Shown here one piece after another: positions 1 to 6,126 of a stretch of DNA of 14,031 bases. Below the pieces are notes generated by a model, which was not told where the DNA came from, did not search any database, and worked only from the letters and a program-made list of their open reading frames with translations. The DNA comes from Syntrophobacterales bacterium (GTDB taxonomy: Bacteria > Desulfobacterota > Desulfobaccia > Desulfobaccales > 0-14-0-80-60-11), in contig JAGVPN010000445.1 of NCBI GenBank assembly GCA_020052215.1, forward strand, positions 1-14,031. The letters are read 5' to 3'. Both the position numbers and the translations under genes were made by a program. The stretch's first letter is position 1, and each line of letters opens with the position of its first letter.

Positions 1-864
1 CAGCTTGCCGGTCACCCGGTCGTCGAACCGGGCCCCCACCGCGATCAGGACGTCGGCCTGGGACACGGCCATGTTGGCGCAGTACGTGCCGTGCATGCCC
101 AGCATCCCCATCCACAGGGGATGGTCGCCGGGGAATCCCCCCAGGCCCATGAGGGTGCTGGTCACCGGGATCTGCAAGCTCGTGGCGAACTTGTAGAGGC
201 CCTCAGAGCTGTCCGACAGCACGATGCCCCCCCCGGTATAGAGCACCGGCTTCTTGGCGTGGAGAATCATGTCCAGGGCCCGGGCCACCTGCCGGGGATT
301 GGCATGGTAAGTGGGGTTGTAGCTCTTGATCTTGACGCTCTCGGGAAACTTGGGCACCGTACTGGCCTGACTCACATCTTTGGGCAGGTCCACCAGCACC
401 GGCCCCGGCCGCCCGGACCGGGCGATATGAAAGGCCTCGTGTAGCGTCTGGGCCAGATCCTTGACATCCTTGACCAGGTAATTGTGCTTGGTGCAGGGCC
501 GGGTGATGCCCACGATGTCCACCTCCTGAAAGGCGTCGTTGCCGATCAGATTGGTGGGCACCTGGCCGGTGATCACCACGATGGGGATGGAGTCCAGGTA
601 GGCCGAGGCAATGCCGGTCACCGTGTTGGTGGCGCCGGGTCCCGAGGTCACCAGGGCCACCCCCACCTGGGACGAGGCCCGGGCATAGCCGTCCGCCGCG
701 TGGACCGCGGCTTGTTCGTGGCGTACCAGAATATGCCTGATATTCGGGGTGCGGTCCAGTTCATCATAAATATCCAGGACCACCCCGCCGGGGTAACCGA
801 AGATGTGCTTGACTCCCTCCCGCTCCAGACATTTCATTAAAATTTGGGCGCCGGTCAGTTTCAT
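1..864 (-). CDS. ilvB: Acetolactate synthase large subunit, N-terminal part (runs off window)
   Basis: Catalytic subunit of acetohydroxyacid synthase, the ThDP-dependent enzyme that condenses pyruvate to acetolactate (or acetohydroxybutyrate) at the start of valine, leucine and isoleucine synthesis. The 288 visible residues begin [11 protein letters not shown] and show the N-terminal ThDP PYR domain. They include the GYPGG motif (about 23-27), the conserved glutamate in RHEQAA (about E50) that activates ThDP, the ADGYAR stretch, GPGATN, and VVITGQVP. They continue into the central domain ([18 protein letters not shown]). The C-terminal half, with the Mg-binding GDG motif, lies beyond base 1, as would any ilvN. 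The ATG overlaps the stop of the upstream YdcH-like gene as ATGA, so the two genes are translationally coupled. Family identity is clear. A catabolic acetolactate synthase is less likely given the biosynthetic-type N-terminus. Confidence 0.95.
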   Translation of the reverse strand, partial: MKLTGAQILMKCLEREGVKHIFGYPGGVVLDIYDELDRTPNIRHILVRHEQAAVHAADGYARASSQVGVALVTSGPGATNTVTGIASAYLDSIPIVVITGQVPTNLIGNDAFQEVDIVGITRPCTKHNYLVKDVKDLAQTLHEAFHIARSGRPGPVLVDLPKDVSQASTVPKFPESVKIKSYNPTYHANPRQVARALDMILHAKKPVLYTGGGIVLSDSSEGLYKFATSLQIPVTSTLMGLGGFPGDHPLWMGMLGMHGTYCANMAVSQADVLIAVGARFDDRVTGKL

Positions 865-1097
865 TGCAGGTTTTCCTTCTGGCGATGCTGGGCCAGGATC
901 AGTTCAATCCGATCGCGGCCGGCCAGCTTCAATTTTTGCAACCGTTTCCGCTCGATGGTCTCGGCGGTGGTCAGGTAAGGCCGACGGTTGAAGGTCTCCA
1001 ATTGCCTCTCAAATTCCCGGTGCTTTTCCACATACTGTTTCAACTCCGGGTCCCGATCCATCAACTGTTCTATGAGCTCCAGGTCCTGTCTCTCCAT
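861..1097 (-). CDS. Small YdcH/DUF465-like coiled-coil protein upstream of ilvB
   Basis: A 78-residue, highly charged protein ([19 protein letters not shown]...). It is predicted to be almost wholly helical, with heptad-like spacing of Leu/Ile and an [17 protein letters not shown] segment. The pattern '[42 protein letters not shown]' resembles the DUF465/YdcH family: short cytoplasmic helical-hairpin proteins of unknown function. A ribosome-binding stretch (AGGGG) lies six bases before the ATG. The stop overlaps the ilvB start by four bases, so the two share a transcript. Whether the protein has any role in branched-chain amino-acid synthesis is unknown; the arrangement only shows co-expression. 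Family call is moderately confident, function none. Confidence 0.8.
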   Translation of the reverse strand: MERQDLELIEQLMDRDPELKQYVEKHREFERQLETFNRRPYLTTAETIERKRLQKLKLAGRDRIELILAQHRQKENLQ

Positions 1098-1137
1098 TAT
1101 CCGCCCCTGGCCATCTAGTTAGATTATTAAAGATATT

Positions 1138-1166
1138 ATAGTAAAATAGTGTTGGTTATTTGTCAA
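1138..1166 (-). promoter_or_regulatory. Predicted sigma-70 promoter for the ydcH-like/ilvB unit
   Basis: On the minus strand a perfect TTGACA (1161-1166) is followed after 17 bases by TACTAT (1138-1143). An overlapping perfect TATAAT (1135-1140) would give a 20-base spacer. The surrounding 60 bases are markedly AT-rich compared with the genes. This is the only such site between the 43-aa gene's terminator and the YdcH-like start 40 bases downstream. Confidence 0.65.
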
Positions 1167-1235
1167 TCATTGGCTTGCCAGGAAACCTCGAACTCATATG
1201 CTCATCACCTGCCTTTTGTGTCTAGCCGCCCCAAT

Positions 1236-1262
1236 AAAAAAACAGGACCGCTGCCGGCCCTG
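1236..1262 (-). terminator. Intrinsic terminator of the 43-aa small-protein gene
   Basis: On the minus strand CAGGGCCG, loop GCAG, CGGTCCTG forms an 8-bp stem with one G-U pair, followed directly by seven T residues. It starts 30 bases after the stop codon at 1293. The T-run is only on this strand, so the orientation is unambiguous. Confidence 0.8.
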
Positions 1263-1292
1263 CCTGGGAGTTTCGCTTGTGGGGGTCACGGG

Positions 1293-1424
1293 TTATGGCC
1301 GCAACATCCTCCTTGGCCCCATCAGCCCCAAACCCAACAGGCAGGCCGCCACGCCTATCAATACGGCGCCGCCGGATACTCGGAAGCCGACCAGGTGCGT
1401 TACGGGCTGAGCAGGATTTTTCAT
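1293..1424 (-). CDS. Small membrane protein, 43 residues, function unknown
   Basis: The peptide begins MKNPAQPVTHLVGFRVSGG, continues with a hydrophobic segment (about residues 18-35: AVLIGVAACLLGLGLMG), and ends in a basic tail PRRMLRP. That is the layout of a single-pass membrane peptide, probably N-out/C-in by the positive-inside rule. It is supported as a gene by context rather than homology. A TTGTCA/TATGCT promoter with a 17-base spacer lies just upstream, and a strong intrinsic terminator lies 30 bases downstream. No good ribosome-binding site precedes the ATG: the predicted transcription start falls within a base or two of it, so the mRNA may be leaderless. A 105-codon reading frame overlaps in another register (1222-1539) but would run through the terminator. 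I do not recognise the family. Confidence 0.55.
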   Translation of the reverse strand: MKNPAQPVTHLVGFRVSGGAVLIGVAACLLGLGLMGPRRMLRP

Positions 1425-1431
1425 GGCTAAT

Positions 1432-1460
1432 AGCATACCTCACCCCGAAGAGATTGACAA
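1432..1460 (-). promoter_or_regulatory. Predicted promoter of the 43-aa small-protein gene
   Basis: Minus-strand TTGTCA (1455-1460, 5/6 to consensus), 17-base spacer, TATGCT (1432-1437, 4/6). The expected transcription start, about seven bases downstream, falls at the ATG of the small gene (1424), implying a leaderless or near-leaderless message. Confidence 0.5.
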
Positions 1461-1553
1461 GCTTTTTAAAGCAGGCCGGGGAAATTCTTCCGCTTCGCTT
1501 TCCTGCCCGGATAGGCCGCGATGAAGCCGTTTTTCCCATCCCCCGCCTGCCGA

Positions 1554-1690
1554 GTTGAGACCTCTGCGTAAAGTCTCATGTAGGACAGCCGCCCTCGGCT
1601 GTCCAAACTTCATCTAGCCGCAGGCGAGGGCGCCTGCGCTACATGTTGACTGCAAATGACAGCCATCGAGACTTTCGCAGAGGTGTCAAC
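1554..1690. repeat. MITE-like element with nested inverted repeats and two hairpins
   Basis: The outer arms 1554-1577 and 1668-1690 are inverted copies (GTTGA-ACCTCTGCG-AAAGTCTC core) differing by one substitution and one single-base gap. Inside them CATGTAG (1577-1583) pairs with CTACATG (1639-1645). Two perfect hairpins fill the middle: GGACAGCCG/CGGCTGTCC (1583-1604) and GCAGGCG/CGCCTGC (1620-1637). No coding potential is evident. It lies seven bases beyond the stop of the 579-aa gene and could also end its transcript. No clear target-site duplication is visible at the edges. Confidence 0.7.
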
Positions 1691-1696
1691 TTGATA

Positions 1697-3436
1697 TCAG
1701 CCGGGCTTGGGCAAGGAAGGCTGCCGGGACTCGGGTCCAACCACCGGGAACGGCGTCCCCCGGTGAACTTCCCTTGCGATCCAGCAGTGCTGCTTCTTCA
1801 TATCCGCCAGGAGTTCCTCGCCCCGCACCAGCATCTCCCAGACCCGGTGCCGGAAGGAACCGTCCGGGGGGCTGTCTTTGCCTATCAATTTCTTGAAGTA
1901 AGGATAGTGCAATATCTGGTGGAACAGATGGGAACATTTTTGGAACAGGTCGGGATAGAAATACGGCAACTGGTGCTGGTTTTCCTCCAGAAAGGCCACG
2001 GCCAGGGCCAGGCGGCGGCTGGGACCCAGCCCCGGCTGTCGCTTCCCGGGCTGGGCCAGCTTTTCCAGGGGCTGGAGCTGCTGCACCTGGTTCAGGTAGG
2101 CCAAGCGCTGCACCACTTCCCGGTGCAGTTCCCGGTGCCGGGCGAACGCCTCCCGGTTGTCCCGCTGCGACAGGTAGCTGTGCAGCAGCTTCTTGGCGGC
2201 TTCGAAGGTCTCCTGGCCATAGGCCCCCAGCCGCCGCTGATTCTTGGCGAGCCAGGCCGACAGGAATTTAAGGCGCTCCTCGTGGGTCTTGGTGGAGGTG
2301 ATGAGGTCGCTGCGCCGGTAGGTGATGGAACCGCTATGCTCACCCCGGACGATATCGGTGAGCTCTTTCAGAGTCCGCTTGGTGTCCTTCAAAATGTTGA
2401 GATTTGCTTCCCGGCCGCCGTGGTCCGGGTGGATGATCTCCTGGCGCACAATGGACAAAGCCCGATCCTCCAGGACATTGTACCGGTTGTACTTGTGCTG
2501 CTGGTAGGTCACCTTCAGGATCACCACCCGCCGCCCGGGGTCCACGTAAAAGCCGCCGGTTTCGAGATGGGGGTTAGCCTCTGCCAGAGACGGCGACAGC
2601 GAGATCAACGCTACCTTTTCCACCAGCGGATACCGTTTCTGCTCGAACCCCGACAGGCTGGTGATGGTCCGGTCCGAGGCGCCCAGCACCTTGATGAGGT
2701 ACTGCTCTTTGAGGCGGCTCAGCCGCCGGGCGAACAGCGCCCCTGAGGTCCGCCGCTCCGAAGCGATGGGAAAACCGTACAGTTCCATGAGAAACTGGTA
2801 GATGAATTCCCGTTCCCGTTCGTAGGTGGCGTTGTCCAGCTTTTTAAACTTGCCCAGCTTGCGCCCCAGGGCCTTGAGTTCGGTGTCCAAATCCGAGGGA
2901 AAGGAGCCGTAGACCCCCAGGAGGCGGAAATCCCCCGCCTCATCCCGGGCCATCACGTGGGCCCGGTCCATGTGGAAGAGAAATTCCAACAGTTCCGGAT
3001 AGTGCGCCAGGTCGGTAATATCCCGGGCGGTGAATTGCTGCCTGAAAACGGACCTGAAATCCCGGTCCAGATGGGGGGCAATCCTGTCCAAATCTTCCCG
3101 GACGGACCGCCGCTTGCCTTCTTCCGGCGGATGGAGGAGATCGAACTGGAAGATTTCCTCCTGGTAGGAGAGGGTGCGGTTGAAGGCCACCATGCTGAAG
3201 CTCGGCAGATGCTTGTATTCCGAGAAATTCTTTTCAAAAGACGGCAGCAGCTCCCGGGGGTCGATGAGGGGATAGGACGCGTCATACGGGGCCAGCAGCC
3301 CCAGGTGGATATGAGTGTATTCCAGCAAGTCCTTGAGCAGATTGCGGTCCCGGATGGCGGCCTGGCCTTTCCGATACGCCGCCAGGGGGAGGCCGTCCAG
3401 TTTTACCTCGCTAAAGAATTCCCGGGTACGCGCCAT
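1697..3436 (-). CDS. Uncharacterised 579-residue protein, last gene of the pyrR operon
   Basis: Not recognised. The protein is soluble in character: no signal peptide or membrane segment, rich in charged and aromatic residues, probably mostly helical. Visible landmarks are an N-terminal MARTREFFSEVKLDGLPLAAY, a DxELKALGRKLGKFKKLD stretch (about 185-200), a probable beta-rich centre (GGFYVDPGRRVVILKVTYQQHKY), and a C-terminal half dominated by helices with many Arg/Lys/Glu. The C-terminal end is Pro-rich. The ATG directly abuts the TAA of yjbQ (TAAATG), with a GGCAGG ribosome site inside the yjbQ end, so expression is coupled. Gene order pyrR, 412-aa protein, yjbQ, this gene suggests a shared cellular programme, but nothing in the sequence gives a function. 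The reading frame is certain; the product is not. Confidence 0.85.
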   Translation of the reverse strand: MARTREFFSEVKLDGLPLAAYRKGQAAIRDRNLLKDLLEYTHIHLGLLAPYDASYPLIDPRELLPSFEKNFSEYKHLPSFSMVAFNRTLSYQEEIFQFDLLHPPEEGKRRSVREDLDRIAPHLDRDFRSVFRQQFTARDITDLAHYPELLEFLFHMDRAHVMARDEAGDFRLLGVYGSFPSDLDTELKALGRKLGKFKKLDNATYEREREFIYQFLMELYGFPIASERRTSGALFARRLSRLKEQYLIKVLGASDRTITSLSGFEQKRYPLVEKVALISLSPSLAEANPHLETGGFYVDPGRRVVILKVTYQQHKYNRYNVLEDRALSIVRQEIIHPDHGGREANLNILKDTKRTLKELTDIVRGEHSGSITYRRSDLITSTKTHEERLKFLSAWLAKNQRRLGAYGQETFEAAKKLLHSYLSQRDNREAFARHRELHREVVQRLAYLNQVQQLQPLEKLAQPGKRQPGLGPSRRLALAVAFLEENQHQLPYFYPDLFQKCSHLFHQILHYPYFKKLIGKDSPPDGSFRHRVWEMLVRGEELLADMKKQHCWIAREVHRGTPFPVVGPESRQPSLPKPG

Positions 3437-3835
3437 TTAACCTGCCATAATTTTAAGGTGCACCTTGCGGGTCCGGGGCCCGTCGAATTCCGAGAGAAAG
3501 ACCCCCTGCCAGGTGCCCAGGAGCAGGCTGCCGTTGCTCACCAGCACGGTGAGCTGCGGCCCCATAAGGGAAGTCTTGATGTGCGCCGGAGAGTTGCCTT
3601 CCAGGTGGCGATAAGCCTCCTTCTCGCTGATGACCCGGTTCAAAACCATGAGGATGTCGGCCGCCACGCTGGGGTCGGCGTTTTCGTTAATGGTCAGACC
3701 AGCGGTGGTGTGCGCTGAGAAGAGGTGGCAAACGCCTTCCGTAACCCCGCTCAGGCGCACCTGTTCCTGGATCTGACCGGTGATGTCAACCATCTCGGTG
3801 CGGCGGTTCGTGCGCACACTCAACGTGTGAATCAT
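3437..3835 (-). CDS. yjbQ: YjbQ/UPF0047 family protein
   Basis: A 132-residue protein of the YjbQ (UPF0047) family, compact cytosolic proteins known as secondary thiamine-phosphate synthases because some can substitute for ThiE in vitro; the true substrate is unsettled. Family signatures are present: HTTAGLTINENADP (about 42-55), EGNSPAHIKTSLMG (79-92) with its conserved His, and LGTWQGVFLSEFDGPRTRKV (106-125). Full length for the family. I chose ATG at 3835 rather than the GTG at 3841 because GGAGG sits five bases before the ATG but directly touches the GTG. The upstream gene's TGA (3838-3840) lies within that ribosome-site region, and the stop abuts the next gene, so the gene is embedded in a tightly coupled operon. 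Confidence 0.93.
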   Translation of the reverse strand: MIHTLSVRTNRRTEMVDITGQIQEQVRLSGVTEGVCHLFSAHTTAGLTINENADPSVAADILMVLNRVISEKEAYRHLEGNSPAHIKTSLMGPQLTVLVSNGSLLLGTWQGVFLSEFDGPRTRKVHLKIMAG

Positions 3836-3837
3836 GC

Positions 3838-5076
3838 TCACCTCCGGATGAGCCCCGCCTCACCGGGCGTTGCCACCAGACCGCTCCCCGCCGCGCTTTC
3901 CTGGGGTTTCTGCACCTCCCAGGCCAGGTACACGGCATACTGCACCAGGCTTTTCAGGAAGGCGTTTTCCCCGGAGAGGGCGCTTTTCTCCGGGGCGGTC
4001 AGGTCGGCCGCCGCCGCCTGGGCGGCCCGGGAATCCTCCTCCCTGCCTTCCAGGCGCAGGTAGTAGGCGGTGGTCAGGAGGCGTCGGCCCCAGTCGGTCC
4101 GGGTCTCCAGCGGGTAGAGGGCCCGGGTGGCTTCCTCCAGCACCCCGTCGGTGCGGACCTGCTTCTGCTGATCCGACAACACCAGGGGACTTTCCTCCAC
4201 CTCCTGGAGTTTAACCAGCCAGGGGGCAATTTCCTCCGGTCCCGGCAGAAAGGAGAGGAACAGCGGATCCAGGGCCAGCTTCCGGCAGTGTTCCAAGAGC
4301 CGCGGCAACTCCTTCGGGGAGATGGCCGGCAGCTCCCGGTCCAGGTCCGGGGCGGCCTCGGCGCGGCCCCAGTGGCGGAAAATTTTCTCCCGCAAGGCCC
4401 CATATTGCGCGGCCCCGGGTCCCGGGCCGGCCTTATGAGCGTACGCCTCCTCCAGCCTGGCCACCGCGTAAGCCGGGGGCGGGGAAAGCCAGTGGTCCAG
4501 ACCCTGCTCCCGGAAACGGCCCCAAACCTCCGCCTGCTGCTGGCGCTTCAGGGACAGGAGCACGCACTCCTTAAAGCCTGCCTGGTCGCTGACCCGGGCC
4601 ACCAGGAAGTTGCCCCCCAGGATCTCCGGGGGTCCCTCCAGGATGACGTAGCTTTCGCCGACGCCGAAGATCGGAGAAACGAAGACCTTGGCGGCCCCGG
4701 GGAGCGGCGTCCCGAAGCTGGCCTCTTCCCGGGGCAGGAGATCGTCGGGAAAGGCCACCCCCCGGGTTTTGAGACGGTGCAGGGTTTTATTCAGGGCCTT
4801 GCGCCGGACCTTGTCCCGGGCCTGGCCGAAGAGCGCCGCCAGCAGAGGCGGGATAGCCGGATGGCTCAAGGCCCCCAAGGACGCCATGAGGTGGGCGTCC
4901 CAGTCAGGGTCTTGGGGATCGGGACTGACCTGGGTCTGCAACGCGGCCGGCTCGACTTCCGCTTCCAAGGCTCTAACCACCTCGGCCATCTGGCTTTCCA
5001 GCCTGACCCGGGCCTCCGGCGCCAGGGGGGCCGGCTTGGCGGCGCCTCTAATCTTGCCCCTTTTCTGCCTCTCCAT
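3838..5076 (-). CDS. Uncharacterised 412-residue protein following pyrR
   Basis: Not recognised. It has a basic N-terminus (MERQKRGKIRGAAK) and an Ala/Glu/Leu-rich, largely helical body. Residues about 62-105 (MASLGALSHPAIPPLLAALFG...RRKALNKTLHRLKTRG) read like one or two HEAT-type helical repeats. A more beta-like middle (about 122-180) contains GAAKVFVSPIFGVGESYVILEG and NFLVARVSDQAGFKECVLLSL. There is no signal peptide or membrane span. The ATG overlaps the pyrR stop by one base (TGATG), and its own stop lies in the ribosome-binding region of yjbQ. The coupling implies near-equal synthesis of these products. No function is proposed. Confidence 0.85.
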   Translation of the reverse strand: MERQKRGKIRGAAKPAPLAPEARVRLESQMAEVVRALEAEVEPAALQTQVSPDPQDPDWDAHLMASLGALSHPAIPPLLAALFGQARDKVRRKALNKTLHRLKTRGVAFPDDLLPREEASFGTPLPGAAKVFVSPIFGVGESYVILEGPPEILGGNFLVARVSDQAGFKECVLLSLKRQQQAEVWGRFREQGLDHWLSPPPAYAVARLEEAYAHKAGPGPGAAQYGALREKIFRHWGRAEAAPDLDRELPAISPKELPRLLEHCRKLALDPLFLSFLPGPEEIAPWLVKLQEVEESPLVLSDQQKQVRTDGVLEEATRALYPLETRTDWGRRLLTTAYYLRLEGREEDSRAAQAAAADLTAPEKSALSGENAFLKSLVQYAVYLAWEVQKPQESAAGSGLVATPGEAGLIRR

Positions 5077-5630
5077 CAGGACCTGGCCGGGGGACCCAAT
5101 TCGATGGCCACTTCGTCGGGCCGTCCCATCTCAGTCAGATAAACGTTGACTCTCTGGCCCAGGGGCAACGCCATGGCCCGGCCCACATAATCCGGCTGGA
5201 TGGGCAGCTCCCGACCGCCCCGGTCCACCAGCACCGCCAATTCGATGCGCCGGGGCCGCCCATAATCGATCAGCGCATCCAGGGCCGCCCGGATGGTGCG
5301 GCCGGTGAACAGCACATCGTCCACCAGCACCACCTCCTGATCGTCAATGGACCCCGGCAGTTCCGTCTTGCCCACCAGGGGCTTGTGGCTGAGCTGGGTC
5401 CAATCGTCCCGGTAGAGGGTGATATCCAGCACCCCCACCCGCACCGGCCGGGAGGTCCGCCGGGCAATGCTGGCGGCCAGCCGCTGGGCCAAAAAGGCGC
5501 CGCCGGTCCGGATGCCCACCAGCACCAGTTCTTCCTGGTTCTGATGGTTCGCCATGATTTCATCGGTAAGCCGCTCCAGGGTCTGGTTCAGTTCACTGGC
5601 GGGCATGTCTAAAGTCTTGTTTGACGTCAT
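5076..5630 (-). CDS. pyrR: PyrR: bifunctional pyrimidine operon regulator / uracil phosphoribosyltransferase
   Basis: A 184-residue type I phosphoribosyltransferase. PyrR proteins bind UMP/UTP, and in many bacteria bind an RNA hairpin in pyr mRNAs to attenuate transcription or block translation; most also make UMP from uracil and PRPP. Seen here: LVLVGIRTGGAFLA (about 36-48), the GVLDITLYRDD segment typical of PyrR, the PRPP loop VVLVDDVLFTGRTIR (100-114), and the C-terminal VDRGGRELPIQPDYVG with LPxGQRVxVxLxE. The frame is open to 5792, but residues before the ATG at 5630 are low-complexity Pro/Gly and unlike the family, so I start at MTSNKTLD; AAAAGGGAGAG lies upstream of it. It heads a four-gene operon lacking other pyrimidine genes in view. 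The leader carries a PyrR-box-like hairpin, suggesting autoregulation. Confidence 0.93.
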   Translation of the reverse strand: MTSNKTLDMPASELNQTLERLTDEIMANHQNQEELVLVGIRTGGAFLAQRLAASIARRTSRPVRVGVLDITLYRDDWTQLSHKPLVGKTELPGSIDDQEVVLVDDVLFTGRTIRAALDALIDYGRPRRIELAVLVDRGGRELPIQPDYVGRAMALPLGQRVNVYLTEMGRPDEVAIELGPPARS

Positions 5631-5863
5631 GGAATGGTTACTCTCCCTTTTCCCGCTCCCGGCGCAGCCCGGTGGCGGAGCCCCAGCCTCTCCGGGTGGC
5701 AGATTCTGGGGCAGGTCCGAATGATGTTCCCCCCATTCAGAAAATATCTGAAAAACTGCGGGGGTTGCGAGCCTTTGGCCGGTGACCCTCACTCCCAGGA
5801 AACCGCGGGCCGCGGCAACCTGGGCGGCGGGCTCACCCTCTGGCGAAAGGCAACTAGGTAATT
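5631..5863 (-). promoter_or_regulatory. Long GC-rich 5' leader of the pyrR operon
   Basis: About 230 bases lie between the predicted transcription start and the pyrR ATG. Besides the PyrR-box-like hairpin it holds another hairpin, CCAGG/CCTGG (5795-5799 with 5819-5823) enclosing CCGC/GCGG. A reading frame runs through it in phase with pyrR but is low-complexity and has no ribosome site, so I read this stretch as untranslated. I could not match it to a known riboswitch class. Confidence 0.4.
5681..5711 (-). promoter_or_regulatory. Candidate PyrR-binding RNA hairpin in the pyrR leader
   Basis: The minus-strand RNA reads CACCCGGAGAGGCU (5685-5698). As I recall it, the PyrR-binding consensus is ARUCCNGNGAGGYU; 12 of 14 positions agree, including the invariant GAGG and the following pyrimidine-U. 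Flanking CCCCAG (5706-5711) and CTGGGG (5681-5686) form a closing 6-bp stem. An alternative pairing of CGGAG inside the motif with CTCCG just downstream would be mutually exclusive with it. No T-run follows, so any control here would be translational rather than by a terminator. Confidence 0.4.
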
Positions 5864-5869
5864 TGTTTT

Positions 5870-5898
5870 ATTTTACCATGAGTTAGCCGATAAGACAA
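5870..5898 (-). promoter_or_regulatory. Predicted promoter of the pyrR operon
   Basis: Minus-strand TTGTCT (5893-5898), exactly 17 bases, TAAAAT (5870-5875, 5/6). It sits at the transition from GC-rich leader to the AT-rich island and points away from the toxin-antitoxin genes. Confidence 0.55.
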
Positions 5899-5968
5899 GG
5901 GACCACCTGACCGGGTAGTATATCAGTTTGAAAATCCTCGTCTGAAAATTTAGGGAGGGGGCATTTAA

Positions 5969-6091
5969 ATGGCTTATAATTTAAACAATTCACGGAAAGG
6001 AAAAATTAGTAGGTCTTTCGTTCTGGATTTTATAGCTTCTACAATATATTATAGATTTTTCAGCATATGGGGTGGGCAAAATTTTCTGTGA
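5969..6091 (+). CDS. Possible 40-codon ORF leading the TAC operon
   Basis: ATG at 5969 is preceded, seven bases upstream, by an exceptionally strong purine tract AGGGAGGGGG (5952-5961). The 40-residue product starts MAYNLNNSRKGKISRS and continues FVLDFIASTIYYRFFSIW: a basic head followed by an aromatic/hydrophobic stretch. The stop (6089-6091) coincides with the first bases of the operator-like palindrome, 15 bases before the annotated TTG of the toxin-like gene. It could be a leader peptide, a small membrane peptide, or a chance frame with a fortuitous ribosome site. I do not recognise it. Confidence 0.35.
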   Translation: MAYNLNNSRKGKISRSFVLDFIASTIYYRFFSIWGGQNFL

Positions 6092-6112
6092 CAAAAAGTT
6101 GACATTTTGTCA
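6089..6112. promoter_or_regulatory. Palindromic operator candidate of the TAC operon
   Basis: TGACAAAA (6089-6096) and TTTTGTCA (6105-6112) are perfect inverted copies separated by the eight bases AGTTGACA. Within the spacer GT/AC pairs extend the symmetry to 20 of 24 positions. The site covers the -35 box of the promoter at 6099-6126. This is the usual geometry for autorepression by an XRE-type antitoxin such as the one encoded 300 bases downstream. Confidence 0.6.
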
Positions 6113-6126
6113 AAAGTCTCTATAGT
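6099..6126 (+). promoter_or_regulatory. Predicted promoter of the TAC operon
   Basis: Perfect TTGACA (6099-6104), 16-base spacer, TATAGT (6121-6126, 5/6). The start of transcription would be near 6133, inside the longest toxin-like reading frame. Either the toxin starts later than 6107 or transcription from further upstream also contributes. Confidence 0.55.

Noticed and set aside
1222..1539. 105-codon minus-strand frame overlapping the 43-aa gene
   Set aside because: It reads through a strong terminator, has low-complexity basic composition, and its alternative register contains the better supported small gene.
1643..2746. 367-codon plus-strand open frame
   Set aside because: It lies antisense to the 579-aa gene, is rich in Gly/Gln/Leu/Pro as GC-rich antisense frames are, shows no family motif and starts inside the repeat element.
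5631..5792. N-terminal extension of PyrR
   Set aside because: The extra 54 residues are Pro/Gly-rich, unlike PyrR proteins, and coincide with predicted leader hairpins; the family start fits the ATG at 5630.
5700..5860. Known metabolite riboswitch in the pyrR leader
   Set aside because: I compared the visible conserved blocks by memory with c-di-GMP, c-di-AMP, cobalamin, TPP, moco, SAH and ZTP aptamers and found no convincing match; a covariance-model scan would be needed to decide.
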